Assembly: GCA_934162425.1 (NCBI GenBank)
Contig: CAKPIS010000009.1
Location: forward strand, 1-46,833
DNA: 46,833 bases
Source of the DNA: an uncultured Bacilli bacterium
Lineage (GTDB): Bacteria > Bacillota_I > Bacilli_A > RF39 > UBA660
Direction: 5' to 3'
Shown: positions 7,851 to 16,525 of the stretch, one piece after another
Layout of the letters: every line of letters starts with the position of its first letter
How positions within the stretch are numbered: the first letter of the stretch is position 1
Notes under the pieces: generated by a model
What the model was told of the DNA's origin: nothing
The model's input: only the letters and a program-made list of their open reading frames with translations
Database searches by the model: none
Program-made: the position numbers and the translations under genes

Positions 7851-8756
7851 CTACTCCCAGTTTACAAATTCTTGTTCTATTTTTAAATCATACTTAGTTT
7901 CTTCTTTTACTTTATCATGTACATACATAATTAAATCTCTAATATCACTTGCTTTAGCATTGTTATTATTAATAATAAAATTAGCATGTTTTAGACTTAC
8001 CTTTGCACCACCGATTTTCTTACCCTTTAAGTTACAATCTTCTATTAATTTACCTGCAAAGTTATCTATAGGATTTCGAAATACAGAACCCGCTGATGGA
8101 TACTCTAGTGGCTGCGTTAAAAGTCTTTTTTGTCTTCTTGATTCCATAAGTTCTTTTATTTCTTTTTTATTTCCATTTTTTAATACTAATTTAGCTGAAA
8201 GGCAAATATAGTCTCCATTTTTTTGAAGAAAAGATGATCTATATTTAAAATGCATATCACTATTATATAACGTCTTTATATTTAAAGATGAATCTAGCAC
8301 TTTAACTTCACTTACAATATATCCCATATCTGATTTATAAGCTCCAGCATTCATAAATACAGCTCCACCAATAGTAGCTGGTATCCCAGATGCAAACTCA
8401 AGTCCAGAAAGACCTTCTTTTAAAGCAAGATAAGAAAGTTTAACTAAACTTACACCAGCATCAGCTTCTATAATAGTATCTTTTATTTTAACTTTATCAA
8501 ATGAATCCAACTTAATTATTACACCATCATATAATTTATCACTAAAAATAAGATTAGAACCATTACCAATAACTTTATACTTAATATTATCTTCCTTTAA
8601 CTTACGCACTAATAAAATAAGCTTATCAGTATTTTTAGGATATACTAATAATTTACATACCCCACCTACTTTATAAGTAGTATATGAACTTAATAAAATA
8701 TCAGTTTTATAACTACCAATATTATTCTTTTTAATATAACTAATTATTTCTTTCAT
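7851..8756 (-). CDS. murB: UDP-N-acetylenolpyruvoylglucosamine reductase MurB
   Basis: A 301-residue FAD enzyme that reduces UDP-GlcNAc-enolpyruvate to UDP-MurNAc with NADPH in the cytoplasm. The sequence shows the N-terminal TTYKVGG motif, the FAD-binding VIGNGSNLIFSD (about residues 61-72), GLEFASGIPATIGGAVFMNAGAY and the C-terminal YPSAGSVFRNP with its catalytic serine. The length fits the short Gram-positive type. The start lies inside the end of murG (17-nt overlap), with GGTAATAAAG as ribosome site. In B. subtilis the order murG-murB-divIB is the same. Confidence 0.97.
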   Translation of the reverse strand: MKEIISYIKKNNIGSYKTDILLSSYTTYKVGGVCKLLVYPKNTDKLILLVRKLKEDNIKYKVIGNGSNLIFSDKLYDGVIIKLDSFDKVKIKDTIIEADAGVSLVKLSYLALKEGLSGLEFASGIPATIGGAVFMNAGAYKSDMGYIVSEVKVLDSSLNIKTLYNSDMHFKYRSSFLQKNGDYICLSAKLVLKNGNKKEIKELMESRRQKRLLTQPLEYPSAGSVFRNPIDNFAGKLIEDCNLKGKKIGGAKVSLKHANFIINNNNAKASDIRDLIMYVHDKVKEETKYDLKIEQEFVNWE

Positions 8757-9840
8757 CTTTATTACCTACTAACTTTACAATTTCATCATATATTATTGTT
8801 GCACTATTATTAACTTCAAACTTTTTCAAATTATTTTTCATTTTATTTGTAAATGGTTTATCATTAAGTATTTTTTCTACCATTCTTTGAAGTGTATCTC
8901 CTTCTAAATCTTTTTCTTCTAATAAAAGAGCTGCATCTTCTCTTACTAAATCCATAGCGTTTTTATACTGATGATTTTCTGTAACATATGGACTAGGTAC
9001 TAAGATAGATGGTACATTAACACTTGCTATTTCACTTAAAGTAGAAGCTCCCGCTCTAGATACTAAACAATTAGTCTTCTTAAGTAATCTTACTAAGTCA
9101 TTTACATAAGGAACTATTTTTATATTGCTTGTATACTTTATTTTTTTATAATCATCATAATAATTCTTACCAGTTACAAACATAACTTCATAGTCTTTAT
9201 TATTAAATAATGTAAGTAATTTTTTCATCTTATCACTAATAGTTTTAGATCCTAAAGAACCCATTACTATTAATACTAGTTTTTTATTAGGAGAAAGACC
9301 AAATTCTTCCTTTTTATATGGTGCTTTTTTAAATGCACCCTCACTTACTGGATTACCAGTATATATTACTTTACTTTTATCTTGTACATAATCTTTAGAA
9401 CTTTTAAAAGATACAAACACTTTATCAGCAAATTTTAGAGCAAATTTATTAGTTATTCCAAATATAGAATTTTGTTCATGAATGCAGCATTTAACACCAA
9501 GTTTTTTAGCAGCATAAATAACTGGTGCAGAAACATATCCTCCTACTCCAATTACTACATCTGGTTTAAAATCCTTTATTATTTTTTTACACTTAGAAAT
9601 AGCATTTACAAATAAAAACATACTCTTAATATTAGACGGAGAAAGACTTCTTTTAAGCCCTTTAACATTTATTCCTTTGTACTTAAAGCCAGCTTTAGGA
9701 ACTATATCTTTTTCCATTCTATCTGTCGTACCAATATATAAAATCTTAGCATCTTTGTCCTTTTCTTTTATCTTATCTAATATTGCAAGTGCTGGATAAA
9801 TATGACCACCAGTTCCTCCTGCAGAAATAATTACTCTCAT
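8740..9840 (-). CDS. murG: Undecaprenyldiphospho-muramoylpentapeptide beta-N-acetylglucosaminyltransferase MurG
   Basis: A 366-residue GT28 glycosyltransferase that adds GlcNAc to lipid I to make lipid II at the inner face of the membrane. Clear motifs are the N-terminal glycine-rich loop SAGGTGGHIYPALAI, the second loop VIGVGGYVSAPVIYAAK, the HEQN motif (CIHEQNSIFGITNK), and the C-domain UDP-GlcNAc site SRAGASTLSEIASVNVPSILVPSP. The ribosome site is AGGTGAT. It is the first protein gene after the non-coding RNA region, with TATAAT boxes just upstream (about 9850-9880) that could act as its own promoter. Confidence 0.98.
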   Translation of the reverse strand: MRVIISAGGTGGHIYPALAILDKIKEKDKDAKILYIGTTDRMEKDIVPKAGFKYKGINVKGLKRSLSPSNIKSMFLFVNAISKCKKIIKDFKPDVVIGVGGYVSAPVIYAAKKLGVKCCIHEQNSIFGITNKFALKFADKVFVSFKSSKDYVQDKSKVIYTGNPVSEGAFKKAPYKKEEFGLSPNKKLVLIVMGSLGSKTISDKMKKLLTLFNNKDYEVMFVTGKNYYDDYKKIKYTSNIKIVPYVNDLVRLLKKTNCLVSRAGASTLSEIASVNVPSILVPSPYVTENHQYKNAMDLVREDAALLLEEKDLEGDTLQRMVEKILNDKPFTNKMKNNLKKFEVNNSATIIYDEIVKLVGNKDERNN

Positions 9841-9910
9841 TTTCTATCACCTACTATTATCATTATATCATAATTATATGCACAAAAACTCTTTAAAAAA
9901 CAAAATTTAC

Positions 9911-9946
9911 AAAATAAAAAAGTAACAGCTCTGATAAAACCATTAC
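9911..9946 (-). terminator. Terminator of the non-coding RNA upstream of murG
   Basis: An 8-bp stem (AGTAATGG with CTGTTACT, including two G-U pairs) followed on the minus strand by TTTTTTATTTT. It closes the transcription unit that starts near 10210 and lies about 70 nt upstream of murG. Confidence 0.75.
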
Positions 9947-10210
9947 TCTTCTAGTTTTGAATGAAAAACTACTCTGAATATAGACAAACTCTAAATTCAT
10001 TTTTAAATATTATCAGTATTTAACGTAGCATCTTATTCTTATGAGTTTTCTTTCTCATTTACAATTGTAAGACCTAGATTCAAATAAGATTGACCCTTTG
10101 CCATTTTCCTAAAGTCTATTACGACTATTATAATAAATAACCCTAATCATTTAAGAAGAAAAAACTTTCTCTTCTTAAATTGGTTATCCCTTATAACTAC
10201 AATCTAGGTT
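9911..10210 (-). ncRNA. Putative structured non-coding RNA, about 300 nt, between ftsW and murG
   Basis: No protein-coding frame of note fills the 437-base gap 9841-10277. Instead it has a strong promoter at its 5' end and a terminator at 9911-9946. The predicted start site (about 10210) coincides with a 9-nt segment (10201-10209, ACCTAGATT) that is perfectly complementary to 10072-10080, so the first nucleotides would close a domain of about 140 nt. Inside that domain is a perfect 11-bp hairpin (10149-10159 with 10170-10180), extended by ATAACC/GGTTAT (10182-10187 with 10137-10142), and a small AGTC/GACT hairpin (10113-10126). The 3' part holds three more hairpins: TTACAATTGTAA (10059-10070), ATGAG/CTCAT (10041-10058) and TAGTTTT/AAAACTA (9952-9971). 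I see no signature of RNase P RNA, tmRNA, 6S RNA, SRP RNA, T-box or a common riboswitch. Confidence 0.65.
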
Positions 10211-10216
10211 AATTCA

Positions 10217-10244
10217 ATTGTACCACAAAATAAAATGTTGTCAA
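10217..10244 (-). promoter_or_regulatory. Strong sigma-A promoter of the non-coding RNA
   Basis: On the minus strand, a perfect -35 box TTGACA (10239-10244), a 16-nt spacer, and -10 box TACAAT (10217-10222) preceded by TGG (extended -10). It is the best consensus promoter I found in the window, and it has no coding sequence behind it for almost 400 nt. Confidence 0.8.
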
Positions 10245-10277
10245 TATTTTTTTTAAAATTTATCAATTTATTTTAGA

Positions 10278-11369
10278 TTAATTATTTATTGATTTAGCTA
10301 TATTAAGTATTATACCCATACCTATTAAGCTAATAAACAGGCTACTTCCACCATAAGAAAAAAATGGTAATGTAACACCTGTTACTGGTACTAATCCAAC
10401 TACTACAGATAAATTAAGAAGAGCTTGGAAAGAAAGCTGAAATATAATACCAAACACTAAAAATTTAGAAAATGAATCTGGAGCTTTAATAGCAATTTTA
10501 ATACTTAATAAAATTATTACTAAAAATAAAAATGCTACGCTTATTATTCCAATTATACCTAATTCTTCTGATATTATAGAAAATATAAAATCTGTCTGTG
10601 GTTCTGGCAAATAAAAATGCTTTTGAATTGAATTACCAAATCCAAGTCCAAATAACCCACCAGGACCTATTGCAAATAAAGACTGTATTGTTTGAAACCC
10701 AGTACCTAGTGGATCACTCCATGGATTTAAAAAAGCTACTATTCTATTTACCCTATAAGGTGCCATTAAAATAAGAAATACTACCCCTACCATACCAAGC
10801 ATTCCTATTTTAATAAAGAATGATAAAGGGCAACCAGATACAAAAAGCATCGCTATAATTGTCATAACCAAAATTGTACCAGTACCAAAGTCTGGTTGAA
10901 GCATAATAAGAAAAAAAGCAAAAAATGTAATCATAAGTATGGGTAATACTCCACTTTTAACATATCTTAAAGACTTAGGATTATTATATATATATTTACT
11001 AGTAAAAATAATTAAAGATAGTTTCATAAACTCACTAGGTTGAATACCAAGTCCTCCTATTCCAAACCAGCTTCTAGAACCATTTCTAACAGTTCCAATA
11101 CCAGGTATTAAAACAAGAACTAAAAGTATAAAACATATTAAAAGTATTAAATTAGATTTCTTTAAATAATATTTATAATCTATCTTACTTATTATAATCA
11201 TTAATATAATACCAACTATAAAAAATAAACTTTGCATTATAACATAATGATATTTATTATTAAACTTATACTGTGCCCATACACTTGATGCTGAATATAT
11301 CATAACTATTCCATATATACAAGTTACTATAATAGTTAATATTAAAGGTACATATAGTCTTTTTTTCAT
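10278..11369 (-). CDS. ftsW: FtsW/RodA/SpoVE-family peptidoglycan glycosyltransferase
   Basis: A 363-residue polytopic SEDS protein with about ten membrane helices. Typical segments are MIYSASSVWA near the N-terminus, RSWFGIGGLGIQPSEFMKL, MLQPDFGTG with the essential Asp, GPGGLFGLGFGNSIQK, and the C-terminal TGVTLPFFSYGGSSLF. SEDS proteins polymerise lipid II into glycan strands together with a class B PBP. The gene takes the slot held by spoVE in the B. subtilis cluster (between mraY-murD and murG), so it could serve septal division, spore cortex, or both; sequence alone does not separate them. murD is missing upstream. Confidence 0.92.
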   Translation of the reverse strand: MKKRLYVPLILTIIVTCIYGIVMIYSASSVWAQYKFNNKYHYVIMQSLFFIVGIILMIIISKIDYKYYLKKSNLILLICFILLVLVLIPGIGTVRNGSRSWFGIGGLGIQPSEFMKLSLIIFTSKYIYNNPKSLRYVKSGVLPILMITFFAFFLIMLQPDFGTGTILVMTIIAMLFVSGCPLSFFIKIGMLGMVGVVFLILMAPYRVNRIVAFLNPWSDPLGTGFQTIQSLFAIGPGGLFGLGFGNSIQKHFYLPEPQTDFIFSIISEELGIIGIISVAFLFLVIILLSIKIAIKAPDSFSKFLVFGIIFQLSFQALLNLSVVVGLVPVTGVTLPFFSYGGSSLFISLIGMGIILNIAKSINN

Positions 11370-11410
11370 ATTTCACCACACTTCCTATTTAAAAGTATTC
11401 TTATAAATAT

Positions 11411-11441
11411 AAAAAAAGAACATATTTATTTAAATACATTC
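11411..11441 (-). terminator. Rho-independent terminator after the Nudix gene
   Basis: A 10-bp stem (GAATGTATTT with AAATATGTTC, two G-U pairs, loop AAAT) followed by seven T on the minus strand, just past the Nudix stop codon. Confidence 0.75.
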
Positions 11442-11443
11442 TA

Positions 11444-11959
11444 TCATCTATTTTGATTAATATATTCACTTATTACTTGTAACATTTCATATACTATATT
11501 CTTATTTCTAGGATATTTATTAGCATTATCTATTAATTCTTCTTCTACATCACTTAAATTAATATATCTAACGGTATAATTACCCTCTTTTTCTTCTTTA
11601 GTGTAATTAGTTTCTTTTAAATTAATTAAATTATCTGTATTAATAACAAAATAATATATCTTATTACATCTATTTTTACCAGAATTAAAAAAGTTTTTTG
11701 TATAGTACTTAATCATCATAAATGGATTAATTAAACTTAAGTCAACTTCCATACCAGTTTCTTCTTTTATTTCTCTTTTAAGGCATTCTTTTATAGTCTC
11801 ACCAAACTCTAAATGTCCTCCTGGAAATTGATATATATTATTTGCATAACCAAGTAATATTTCTTTTTTACTATTTATAATTAGTCCTTTAACTCTTATT
11901 ACTTCTTCATCTATATCATCTTTTTTTAAGTTATCTACGTTTAAAAACACTTCTTTCAT
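11444..11959 (-). CDS. Nudix hydrolase
   Basis: A 171-residue protein with a complete Nudix box G-x5-E-x7-R-E-x2-E-E-x-G at residues 48-69 (Gly48, Glu54, Arg62-Glu63, Glu66-Glu67, Gly69), which binds the metal for hydrolysis of a nucleoside diphosphate linked to another group. The preceding YQFPGG strand is also standard. The substrate cannot be read from the sequence; the overall form is like the many housekeeping or MutT-like Nudix proteins of Bacillota. It has its own promoter (11975-12003) and terminator, so it is a stand-alone unit between ftsW and the BspA-like operon. Confidence 0.9.
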   Translation of the reverse strand: MKEVFLNVDNLKKDDIDEEVIRVKGLIINSKKEILLGYANNIYQFPGGHLEFGETIKECLKREIKEETGMEVDLSLINPFMMIKYYTKNFFNSGKNRCNKIYYFVINTDNLINLKETNYTKEEKEGNYTVRYINLSDVEEELIDNANKYPRNKNIVYEMLQVISEYINQNR

Positions 11960-11974
11960 AATACCACCTTTATA

Positions 11975-12003
11975 ATAGTATCAAAATAAAATAATGTATG
12001 CAA
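11975..12003 (-). promoter_or_regulatory. Sigma-A promoter of the Nudix gene
   Basis: On the minus strand, TTGCAT (-35, 11998-12003), a 17-nt spacer ending TGA, and TACTAT (-10, 11975-11980), giving an extended -10. It sits 16 nt upstream of the start codon. Confidence 0.55.
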
Positions 12004-12027
12004 GTAAAGTAAAATATTATGTAAAGC

Positions 12028-12054
12028 AAAAAGAAGATAACTTATGTTACCTTC
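12028..12054 (-). terminator. Rho-independent terminator after the BspA-like gene
   Basis: A 9-bp stem (GAAGGTAAC with GTTATCTTC, one G-U pair, loop ATAA) followed by five T on the minus strand. Confidence 0.75.
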
Positions 12055-12061
12055 CTTTATT

Positions 12062-15000
12062 TTAAACAGTTTGTTTAATAAATAAATACCATATTTTATC
12101 AGAGTCTAAATCATATATTGTTTGTCTAATATAATTATAATTACTGTTTACTCTTTTAAATTCTCCAGTTTCACTATCTTTAAAATAATATTCCCCTGTC
12201 ATTGAAGATTTGTAATTAGTAAGTGATTTTTCTGTTGCCAATTCATTTATTGCAGCTGTTATATCAGTTGCTGTTGCTTCATAATTTTCAGTTTCTACTT
12301 TAGTTTTAGTAGTCTTATATAGGTAAACATACCAATACTCTGTAGCACTAGTACCAACAGTATGTTGTATTTCAACTCTATAAATGTAATTATAGTTACC
12401 ATTATTATCTATAGTATATTTTATCTCTTGTCCATTTATATCAGTTACTAATTCAAAACCAGAATTTTTTGCTTCAGTTGCACCACTTTTTTCCTTATAT
12501 TTTTCTATAGCTGCTTCCATCCATTCTTTTGTAGTATTATAATCTTTGGCAGATAAATTTGGAAAATAATCAGTAACTATTGTACTACCATAATTATGTG
12601 TGTATGTAAAATCATCAGGAATGCTACTTGTCATTTCAATAGACCAATTATTACCATTATCATTATCAGTTAATGATATACGATAACCAACAGTTTTATT
12701 CAAAATACTATCATAGTTATTTTTATACTCTATATCAGTAGTATTAGTAATACCAGTTTTATTTTTAAATTCATCTACCATGTGCCCATATATTTCATCT
12801 TCACTACTATATTTTGAAGAATCATCTTCAAATGTATAAATTGCACTTAAAGTTTCAAATTCATATGAATCATATAAAGTATCATCAGAGTAAATTGCAT
12901 TAGTAATAATACCTTGTTCTAATGTAATATTACCTAGTTTAATTTCTTCTCCAACTCCATACCCAATTTCTATAGATTTTAAATTATTATCACTAATTAA
13001 TTTAGTTATGGATTTAGATGATGGTAATTTAAGACTTGGATTTTCCTTAAAGTTTTCTTTAATATTAGATACATCATCTTTATTAGCTTTTACAACTTTA
13101 TTAATACTTTTAATGTAGTTAGCATCACCATCTACTTTATTTATAGAATATTTAATAGTCTTTGAAACACTCTTTGGTGTTTCATTTACAACGTTAGATA
13201 ATTTTAAGTTAAATGTATTATCACTTTCATATTCCATTGTAGCAGAAATTACATTTTCTTCACCTGGACCATCACCTACATCACCAGTTGCACTAACACT
13301 AGCAACAATATTACTATCATTTATTCTTTTAATTTCACTAACAGTCGCAAATCCAGCTAATGAATAATGTGATATTTCTTTTGATAAATCAACATCTTTT
13401 TGTACATTTAATGTTAATTTATCCTTAAATTTATCTAAAGCTTTAGTTAAATCATTACTATAAATTATTTCTGAATATTCAGTAAATGCATCATCTGCAA
13501 GACTAGTAAAATCACTCTTATCATATTTTCCTTCTATAGTTGCTCTAACATAGGTAGGAAATGCTTTAGATTCTATAGTCTTAATACTTTCTGGTATTAC
13601 TACAGAACTAACTTTTCCATTAAATGCATTACTTCTTATGCCAACTATATCAGTATCACCAATCTTACTTGGAATTATTAAGCTTCCACCTATACCAGAA
13701 TAACTTGTTATAAATCCTTCAGAGTCAATATTGTATGCCGATGTTTCATCATAGCTACTTCTAAATTCTATGTTCCATATATTGTTATTTCTATTATCTT
13801 TAACAAAAATTAAAGTACACTTTTTATTATTCTTCATATAAGTATGATAACTGCCATCGTAAATTACATAATCTTTTACATTAGTAGTATCTTCAAATGC
13901 CTTTAATGCAGCAGCATGATATTCTTCTTCACTATTATATGTATTTTCTAAGTCAAATCCATATGTTACAACACTTTGACTTAAAATACTCTTAACATCA
14001 TATAAAATTTGTGTGGTATTTGATGAAATAATATTCCTAAATTCATCTGTAATAATATTTATTCCATCTTTAATATCTTCTTCTCCATCACCTGCATCAA
14101 GTGCTCTACTATTAATATCATACTTACCATAAATTTCATAAATCTTATCATATGTTGATAATTCTAAACTTGTATCAGTTTTAAAGTTATCTTTAACATT
14201 ATTATAATATTCTTCATATTCTTTAGTTGCTTTAGCAATATTTTCTATATCACTTGCATTACTGTCTACTTTATTAACATTATATTTTATTTCTTTTGAG
14301 ACTTCTTTTCTCATAGAATCTGAACGTACAATCTTTAATATTAATGTATTCTCATCCTTATAATTCATAAAACTATGTATATACTCTGGTAAATCTGAAA
14401 AGTTTAATCTTTCTTTTTCAGTTTCACAAGCAAAAATGGATAATGCACTTTGTCCTTCTGCACTAGTTATATCGAAATCCTTTTGTACATTTAATGTTAG
14501 TTCATCTTTAAACGCATTTAATAATCTTGTTAAATCATTATTATACTTAATTTTATCATTAGTAAATGTACCAAATGCATCATCTGCAAGATTAGTAAAG
14601 TCACCACTATCATACTTTTCATTTACTATAACGCTAGTTAATTCATTATTAGAAAATGCATTAGATTCTATTTGTTTAACACCTTCTGGTATAACAACTT
14701 CTGTTACTCCTTTATTATCGAATGCACCACTTCTAATACCTACTATATTAACATCATTTATCTTACTTGGTATTTCTACTTTTCCTTTAAGTCCTGCATA
14801 ATTTGTAATAAATCCATCTTGATCTATTGTGTAATATTTACTTTGATCTAATATGAATTTACCTTCATTTTTTATATAAGATACCTTTTGTCCATCTATT
14901 GTACTTACTTCAAAACTATCAATTGTTGCATTAACTAATAATTTACCATCTTTTAATGTTACACCTTTTGGTAAAATGCTATCATCTACATTAATATCTT

Positions 15001-15415
15001 TTAATTCTATTTCTAATTTTTTCTCTATATTATCTACATAATATATATTAGCATTTTCTAATTTTTCAATTAAATTGGTATCACTTACTATAGATGCATT
15101 ATTATCATCATCTAAGCTAAACCATCCACCAACTCCAGCATATACGTATATAACTGGTGATTGATAATTATCTAACGAACCGTTTTCTTTTAAAAAGTGT
15201 ACTGAATCATTTGTAGATGCTTTTGCTACTTTTGATCCTGTTACTATTGTACTACCTTCAAATCTTGTTATTCCTATTATTATGTCACCATTATTTATAG
15301 TATCATAACCATCTCCATTTACTGTTGTTTCTTTTATTGTTGCAGCACTAAGTGTGGTACTTAATGCAAAAAACAAAGAAAGTCCAGTTAATAAATACTT
15401 TGATTTTTTCTTCAT
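12062..15415 (-). CDS. Large secreted BspA-like leucine-rich repeat protein
   Basis: A 1117-residue exported protein with a signal peptide (residues 1-24, LSLFFALSTTLSAA). It has two copies of a module of about 370 residues. Each begins with a short BspA-type (LRR_5) leucine-rich repeat block: Y-x-I-D-x-x-G-F-I-T, G-x-x-x-I-P-S-K-I, I-V-G-I-R-S-x-A-F, then V-V-I-P-E (about 195-280 and 565-650). A conserved segment with LTLNVQKD follows. The C-terminal third has three related units starting near S-x-E-E-x-x-x-A-A-x-x-x-F/Y. There is no sortase signal, LysM or membrane anchor, so retention must depend on partners or the protein is released. The start has a GAGGAGG ribosome site. It is the last gene of a three-gene operon. 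BspA-type repeats often mediate adhesion; the role here is inferred. Confidence 0.8.
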   Translation of the reverse strand: MKKKSKYLLTGLSLFFALSTTLSAATIKETTVNGDGYDTINNGDIIIGITRFEGSTIVTGSKVAKASTNDSVHFLKENGSLDNYQSPVIYVYAGVGGWFSLDDDNNASIVSDTNLIEKLENANIYYVDNIEKKLEIELKDINVDDSILPKGVTLKDGKLLVNATIDSFEVSTIDGQKVSYIKNEGKFILDQSKYYTIDQDGFITNYAGLKGKVEIPSKINDVNIVGIRSGAFDNKGVTEVVIPEGVKQIESNAFSNNELTSVIVNEKYDSGDFTNLADDAFGTFTNDKIKYNNDLTRLLNAFKDELTLNVQKDFDITSAEGQSALSIFACETEKERLNFSDLPEYIHSFMNYKDENTLILKIVRSDSMRKEVSKEIKYNVNKVDSNASDIENIAKATKEYEEYYNNVKDNFKTDTSLELSTYDKIYEIYGKYDINSRALDAGDGEEDIKDGINIITDEFRNIISSNTTQILYDVKSILSQSVVTYGFDLENTYNSEEEYHAAALKAFEDTTNVKDYVIYDGSYHTYMKNNKKCTLIFVKDNRNNNIWNIEFRSSYDETSAYNIDSEGFITSYSGIGGSLIIPSKIGDTDIVGIRSNAFNGKVSSVVIPESIKTIESKAFPTYVRATIEGKYDKSDFTSLADDAFTEYSEIIYSNDLTKALDKFKDKLTLNVQKDVDLSKEISHYSLAGFATVSEIKRINDSNIVASVSATGDVGDGPGEENVISATMEYESDNTFNLKLSNVVNETPKSVSKTIKYSINKVDGDANYIKSINKVVKANKDDVSNIKENFKENPSLKLPSSKSITKLISDNNLKSIEIGYGVGEEIKLGNITLEQGIITNAIYSDDTLYDSYEFETLSAIYTFEDDSSKYSSEDEIYGHMVDEFKNKTGITNTTDIEYKNNYDSILNKTVGYRISLTDNDNGNNWSIEMTSSIPDDFTYTHNYGSTIVTDYFPNLSAKDYNTTKEWMEAAIEKYKEKSGATEAKNSGFELVTDINGQEIKYTIDNNGNYNYIYRVEIQHTVGTSATEYWYVYLYKTTKTKVETENYEATATDITAAINELATEKSLTNYKSSMTGEYYFKDSETGEFKRVNSNYNYIRQTIYDLDSDKIWYLFIKQTV

Positions 15416-15418
15416 ATT

Positions 15419-15724
15419 TTACCTCCTCCTTGGATTACTAACTTTTTTTATTATACTTTTTACGTATAAATTTCCCTTACTACTTATCTCTACATATTTA
15501 GACTTACCATTTAAATATGTAATCATAACTCTTCCATCTACATGTTTTCCATTTTTATCATTAACATATAGTCGGTACTGACCTATGGAACTTTTTTCTT
15601 CCTTTACCCATTTATAGGAACATATTTCGTAGTTTTTTTTATATATTTTATATCCAAAAAACAACCCTATTACTAAGACTATAACAATAATTATTTTTGC
15701 TATATTTTTCTTTTTTAATTTCAT
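15419..15724 (-). CDS. Small membrane-anchored protein with SSIGQ domain (101 aa)
   Basis: An N-terminal membrane helix (about residues 8-27) follows a basic start (MKLKKKNIAK), so the rest faces outside. Residues 36-101 form a compact, strand-rich domain: YKWVKEEKSSIGQYRLYV, RVMITYLNG, YVKSIIKKVSNPR. The same domain ends the neighbouring 248-residue protein (Y-x-W-V, S-S-I-G-Q, I-T-Y, V-K-S, V-S-N). I do not recognise the domain. The gene lies 3 nt after its neighbour and 3 nt before the BspA-like gene, so the three are one operon and probably act together at the cell surface. Confidence 0.6.
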   Translation of the reverse strand: MKLKKKNIAKIIIVIVLVIGLFFGYKIYKKNYEICSYKWVKEEKSSIGQYRLYVNDKNGKHVDGRVMITYLNGKSKYVEISSKGNLYVKSIIKKVSNPRRR

Positions 15725-15727
15725 GCT

Positions 15728-16474
15728 CTAATTTCCCCTTACGTTTGATACTGAAGAAACTGTAGATTTAACAAATGTTTGCCCACTTATTGGTATACTA
15801 ATTGTTTCACTTACACCACTTGCATAAGTTATAGTAGCTGTCCCAGACACTCTAGCATTTGTATCTTTATTTATTATATAAAGTACACTTTGCCCTATAG
15901 AACTATTCTTATCATCTACCCAATAATAACCATATTGAATTACTTTTTTTGTAGTTGTTGTTCTGGTAGTTGTAGTTTTAGTAGTTGGCTCTACATATCT
16001 AGTTGTTGTTGTAGTTTTTGGAGCTACATACTTTGTTGTTTGTGCTGGTGCATTTTTCTTAGTAGTTACGTTATTGTTATTATTTTTTTCAGTTTTATTT
16101 TTACTAGTAGTAGTTACTTCTTCCGTAGTTGGGGTTACTGTTGTAGTTGTAATTTCTTTTTTATCTTCTTTTTTGTCAACTTTTTCAAACATAGCTTTTA
16201 AAGTAACATTTTTATCTATCTTAGTAGAAAAATCAAACTTTATTCCATCTTTATACCAACCAATGAACTTATAGCCTTCTTTTTCTGGATTGCTTGGCTT
16301 TTCTACAGTTTGATTATTTTTAACTTCTACTTCATTTTTAGAATAACCATCATTAAATGTTACAGTATATGTTTTATTACTACCTATAACAAGAAATACA
16401 ACAATTAATAAAATAACAAATAATATAGCACACATTATTATTATATTTCTCTTATTATCCTTACTACTTTCCAT
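15728..16474 (-). CDS. Membrane-anchored surface protein: InlB-type repeat, Thr-rich stalk, SSIGQ domain
   Basis: A 248-residue type II membrane protein. A membrane helix spans about 11-30. Residues 35-97 form one Listeria-Bacteroides (InlB B-repeat, Flg_new) unit with YTVTFNDGYSKNEVEVKN and GYKFIGWYKDG. Residues 105-176 are a low-complexity Thr/Lys/Asn stalk of the kind found in cell-surface proteins. Residues 180-248 are the SSIGQ domain shared with the 101-residue neighbour (YYWVDDKNSSIGQSVLYI, ATITYASGVS, TFVKSTVSSVSNVR). It is the first gene of the three-gene operon with the BspA-like protein, has an AAAGGAG ribosome site and a consensus promoter at 16526-16554. Function is unknown; the architecture suggests binding something outside the wall. 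Confidence 0.65.
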   Translation of the reverse strand: MESSKDNKRNIIIMCAILFVILLIVVFLVIGSNKTYTVTFNDGYSKNEVEVKNNQTVEKPSNPEKEGYKFIGWYKDGIKFDFSTKIDKNVTLKAMFEKVDKKEDKKEITTTTVTPTTEEVTTTSKNKTEKNNNNNVTTKKNAPAQTTKYVAPKTTTTTRYVEPTTKTTTTRTTTTKKVIQYGYYWVDDKNSSIGQSVLYIINKDTNARVSGTATITYASGVSETISIPISGQTFVKSTVSSVSNVRGN

Positions 16475-16493
16475 CTGCTTACTCCTTTCTAAC

Positions 16494-16512
16494 TCACTGT
16501 TATACAGTGGGT
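16494..16512 (-). promoter_or_regulatory. Hairpin in the leader of the SSIGQ-BspA operon
   Basis: A CCACTG/CAGTGA-type hairpin (loop TATAA) lies between the promoter and the AAAGGAG ribosome site of the 248-residue protein. It could affect translation or be an operator. The assignment is tentative. Confidence 0.3.
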
Positions 16513-16525
16513 TTATTCTAAAATA

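Noticed and set aside
9911..10210. RNase P RNA, tmRNA, 6S RNA, SRP RNA, T-box or metabolite riboswitch in the ftsW-murG gap
   Set aside because: I looked for GAGGAAAGTCC, tag-reading frame and T-arm, AGGGTGG T-box and common riboswitch motifs and saw none. The element is recorded as an unassigned RNA.
10223..10244. GTGG next to the ncRNA -10 box as an MraZ site
   Set aside because: Only one box is present, with no phased repeats, so it is more likely part of the extended -10.
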